A stretch of DNA of 64,000 nt, taken from positions 1-64,000 of the forward strand of contig UQDP01000006.1 of NCBI GenBank assembly GCA_900539845.1, written 5' to 3'. Below the pieces are notes generated by a model. That model made no database searches, was not told where the DNA came from, and was given only the letters and a program-made list of their open reading frames with translations. Source of the DNA: an uncultured Oscillospiraceae bacterium. Lineage in GTDB: Bacteria > Bacillota > Clostridia > Oscillospirales > Acutalibacteraceae. The position numbers and the translations under genes were made by a program. Shown here piece after piece: positions 61,600-64,000 of this stretch. The first letter of the stretch is position 1. Each line of letters begins with the position of its first letter.

Positions 61600-62535
61600 T
61601 CAATTTTTCTTTTTACGTTTCGCTTCGTCTTTTGCCTTTTTTTCGGCAACTTTTCGTTTTGCCTCTTCAACAATACGTTTCTGCTCTTCAGCGTGCGCTT
61701 TGGCAGCCTCTTCGCGCTCCTGTGCTTTTCTGAGTTCTTCTTCATGCTCCTTGGCAGCCTTTGCCGCAGCTTTTGCGAGACGCTCCTCTTCGAGCGTTTC
61801 GTCAGACTTAGCCGGAGCAACAACAACGGCTATATTGATGCCGAGCGCCACAAGGAACAGCACAAGGGCAATGATATATCCCCAGAAAAAGCCGCCGTAA
61901 ACATCATAAGCACCGAACTCGCCGACAGCAAACGCTCCGGCATCCGCTCCCACTGAAGATGACAGCGAGAAAAGCACAACGGAAATAACTGAAAATATTA
62001 TAGTGATTATATCAAATGTAATAGCAGATTTTGTTTTAGGTTTCTTACATTTTATAATGTTCATGAAAAATGCAATTACGATAAACAGAGCGGAAAGAAA
62101 ATAAAATATCGTGCCAACAACAAGAAAAGTTGTGGGTCCGAAAAAATTCTCAAAATTCAGATTATCAAGAATCAGTGAAAAATTACTGAAAATCTGCAAA
62201 AATATGTCAAGAGCGGAACGCGCGCCCGTAAACGAAAAAAGCGTAAGCTGAAAGCTTGACCCGGCGCTGTTCACCGAAGCCCAAGGGATTATAAAAGCTA
62301 CAGCAGGCAGAAAGGTCAGCACGAATCTGACTATGCGCAGCTTTGTACCAAACAGAGAATAACGAACTCGGTTCATCGTTCTGTAAAAAACGGTAAAAGC
62401 AGCTTCGGCATTTTTATTATCTTCCTCAAGCCTCTCTACCCAGTTGAAATTTGGGATCGAAACTCCGCATTTTTTGCATTCGGCTTTTATATTCCAAAAA
62501 GGAATTTTACTGCCGCAGTTGGGGCAAGTTGCCAT
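61600..62535 (-). CDS. Zinc-ribbon membrane protein with basic coiled-coil tail
   Basis: A 311-residue protein of unknown function. An N-terminal zinc ribbon (CPNCGSK and CKKCGVS), a short cytosolic part, four hydrophobic segments (about residues 72-92, 130-155, 165-185, 210-235), then a C-terminal tail of about 70 residues made almost entirely of Ala, Glu, Lys and Arg, which should form a long coiled coil and end in KKKN. ATG 62535 has GAGGTG upstream; the frame extends upstream to 62553. The tail resembles that of TonB/TolA-like linkers only by composition. Confidence 0.72.
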   Translation of the reverse strand: MATCPNCGSKIPFWNIKAECKKCGVSIPNFNWVERLEEDNKNAEAAFTVFYRTMNRVRYSLFGTKLRIVRFVLTFLPAVAFIIPWASVNSAGSSFQLTLFSFTGARSALDIFLQIFSNFSLILDNLNFENFFGPTTFLVVGTIFYFLSALFIVIAFFMNIIKCKKPKTKSAITFDIITIIFSVISVVLFSLSSSVGADAGAFAVGEFGAYDVYGGFFWGYIIALVLFLVALGINIAVVVAPAKSDETLEEERLAKAAAKAAKEHEEELRKAQEREEAAKAHAEEQKRIVEEAKRKVAEKKAKDEAKRKKKN

Positions 62536-62568
62536 CAGGACACCTCTTATCAATGAATACTAAATAAT

Positions 62569-62597
62569 ATTTTATATTGTTTATATTAAAAAGTCAA
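62569..62597 (-). promoter_or_regulatory. Probable sigma-A promoter of the zinc-ribbon protein gene
   Basis: Minus-strand TTGACT (62592-62597), 17 nt, TAAAAT (62569-62574), between the symporter stop and the gene start. Confidence 0.68.
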
Positions 62598-62613
62598 CAT
62601 CAAATATGGCGCT

Positions 62614-64000
62614 TCATCTCAGTTCCCTGTTTTTATGGTGTTTTACGGTATCCCGTGCCAAAACGCCCGAAAGAGCTATAAGCGAAATCAGGTTTGGTAT
62701 CGCCATAAGTCCGTTTGCAATATCGCTGAATGACCATGCGATATCGAGAGCAACTACCGAGCCCAAGAATACAATTACGGCAAACACGACTCTGTATATG
62801 TAGCAAACAGTCCTGTTTTTAAACAGATACTCAAGCGCTTTTTCGCCTTGGTACTCCCAGCCGAGAATGGTTGACCAGGCAAACAGCAGGATGCCTATTG
62901 AAACTACTATTGCGCCCGGTTTTCCAAGCACGCTCTGAAAAGCCGCTATGGTTAGATCGGAGCCGTCAAGCAGTTTGCCCGTTGCATCGGTTAAACCGAG
63001 CACGCCGGATGAAGCAATCGCAAGACCTGTAATTGAGCAAACAATAATTGTGTCTATAAACGTGCCGCACATATTTATATAGCCTTGATTTACATGGCTG
63101 TCCGTTGTGACGGATGACGCAGTGATCGCGGCTGAGCCGAGACCGGCCTCGTTAGAAAATACGCCTCTGGAAACACCATACCGTATACTGTCCATGACGG
63201 AAACGGTGATCGTGCCCGCGATACCTCCCGCAATCGCTTTGCCGCCGAATGCCATCGACCAGATCGTGCCGAGACCGGCAGGGATATTTTTATAATTTAC
63301 AAAAATAACGATCAGTCCGGAAACTATGTAAAATATTGCCATTACGGGAACGAGTACGGAGGAGACCTTTGAAATGGATTTGATTCCGCCGAAGATGATG
63401 ATTCCTGTGAGAATCGCAAGAACAATTCCCGTTATCCAGTTGGGAATATTAAAAGTCTGTGTCAGCGAAGAAGAGATGGAGTTAGCCTGAGACATATTTC
63501 CGATTCCAAACGAAGCAAGAACCGTAAAGACTGCGAAAGCTCCTGCAAGAAAGAGCGCGATCTTTTTATTTTTAAAGGCATTTTTGATCGTATACATCGG
63601 TCCGCCGCACATCTCGCCCTTTTCATTTGTTTCTCTGTATTTGATTGCGAGAGCACATTCGGCATATTTTGTGGAGATACCGAACGCCGCGGCAATCCAC
63701 ATCCAAACAAGCGCTCCGGGCCCCCCTGTAACCATTGCGGTTGCAACCCCGACAATATTACCCGTTCCGATTGTTCCGGCAAGTGCGGTCATGAGAGCCG
63801 AAAACGGCGAAATATCGCCCTCGCCCTTATCTGTTTTCCGGGATTCCGGGCTGAATGCCATTTTTAATGCTTTGGGAAGATATCGCCAAGGCAAAAACCT
63901 GAGTTTGATTGTTAAAAAAATACCGGTACCGACCAACAGAATAAGCATAACGGGTCCCCAGACAACACCGTCAACCGTTTCGAGTATTTTTGATAATTTT
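62614..64000 (-). CDS. Sodium:alanine/glycine symporter (AGCS family), 5' end cut by window
   Basis: At least 461 residues of an AGCS transporter taking up alanine or glycine with sodium. The reading frame continues past ATG 63948 to the window edge, and the upstream residues ILETVDGVVWGPVMLILLVGTG match the usual N-terminus (key part VVWGPVML), so the true start lies outside. Further signatures are GTGNIVGVATAMVTGGPGA in the ion-binding region and SNEAGLGSAAITASS. About ten helices are visible. The gene ends before the zinc-ribbon protein promoter. Whether a glycine riboswitch precedes it cannot be seen. Confidence 0.94.
   Translation of the reverse strand, partial: KLSKILETVDGVVWGPVMLILLVGTGIFLTIKLRFLPWRYLPKALKMAFSPESRKTDKGEGDISPFSALMTALAGTIGTGNIVGVATAMVTGGPGALVWMWIAAAFGISTKYAECALAIKYRETNEKGEMCGGPMYTIKNAFKNKKIALFLAGAFAVFTVLASFGIGNMSQANSISSSLTQTFNIPNWITGIVLAILTGIIIFGGIKSISKVSSVLVPVMAIFYIVSGLIVIFVNYKNIPAGLGTIWSMAFGGKAIAGGIAGTITVSVMDSIRYGVSRGVFSNEAGLGSAAITASSVTTDSHVNQGYINMCGTFIDTIIVCSITGLAIASSGVLGLTDATGKLLDGSDLTIAAFQSVLGKPGAIVVSIGILLFAWSTILGWEYQGEKALEYLFKNRTVCYIYRVVFAVIVFLGSVVALDIAWSFSDIANGLMAIPNLISLIALSGVLARDTVKHHKNRELR

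Noticed and set aside
1..64000. Search for phage, transposon, toxin-antitoxin, restriction-modification or CRISPR-Cas systems
   Set aside because: No integrase, transposase, methylase-nuclease pair, Cas gene or repeat array is visible; gene content is core metabolism and housekeeping.

Overview
The window looks like chromosomal core genome of an anaerobic, endospore-forming Firmicute of class Clostridia, most likely near Oscillospirales/Ruminococcaceae. Support comes from dipicolinate synthase genes spoVFA/spoVFB, a YerC-type TrpR relative, the paired B12-radical-SAM/DUF2344 genes, small DUF1540 and DUF6171 proteins, GGAGG-type ribosome binding sites and many sigma-A promoters of the TTGACA-17-TATAAT type. 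The base composition is moderate and even. I see no insertion sequence, prophage, integrase, CRISPR array or rRNA. Nearly every gene is on the minus strand; only the DUF1540 gene, rnhA, a ROK kinase, murC and an M24 peptidase are on the plus strand.

Layout, left to right. 1-10.7 kb: tRNA-Val, hslO, a methyltransferase, yerC, lysA, then the protein quality-control series tig-clpP-clpX-lon-engB in its usual order and a metallophosphoesterase. 10.7-14.9 kb: DUF1540 gene, thrC-UPF0102-rnhB-rbgA, and rplS with a structured leader. 14.9-22 kb: radical SAM pair, M50 protease, ruvX, a class A PBP, an exonuclease and secG. 22-26.6 kb: a divergent type IIA topoisomerase pair. 26.6-33.7 kb: rnj-rplI-dnaB-tilS-ftsH. 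33.8-38.2 kb: rnhA, a GNAT-like acyltransferase with a small membrane protein, a ROK kinase, a frame-disrupted tiny ORF, a FliB-like Cys-rich protein and tRNA-Leu. 38.2-45.9 kb: potABCD polyamine importer with a HAD phosphatase, dipicolinate synthase and murC. 45.9-51 kb: an FtsX-type ABC exporter with a two-component system. 51-55.5 kb: AlkD-like protein, a membrane protein, GH51 arabinofuranosidase with a DUF6171 gene, and an Xaa-Pro peptidase. 55.5-64 kb: csoR-copA copper operon, DUF368 transporter with an old-yellow-enzyme-type reductase, a zinc-ribbon membrane protein and a sodium:alanine symporter cut by the window end.

Functionally this is mostly housekeeping: folding and proteolysis, ribosome maturation, replication, cell wall synthesis and sporulation. 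Regulation can be read from sequence in several places: two CsoR operators straddling the csoR-copA promoter, a likely L19 autoregulatory leader, a sigma-K-like promoter before spoVFA, and TTGTAA-type sites at both promoters of the two-component/ABC locus.

No clearly new defence or mobile system is visible. The best candidates for something not routinely described are a CopZ-like domain fused to the C-terminus of CopA with its own internal ribosome binding site and ATG, mutually exclusive hairpins in the rplS leader, a promoter-plus-two-hairpin element antisense to the 3' end of the topoisomerase A gene, and a 45-codon ORF with a perfect ribosome binding site but a shifted frame.
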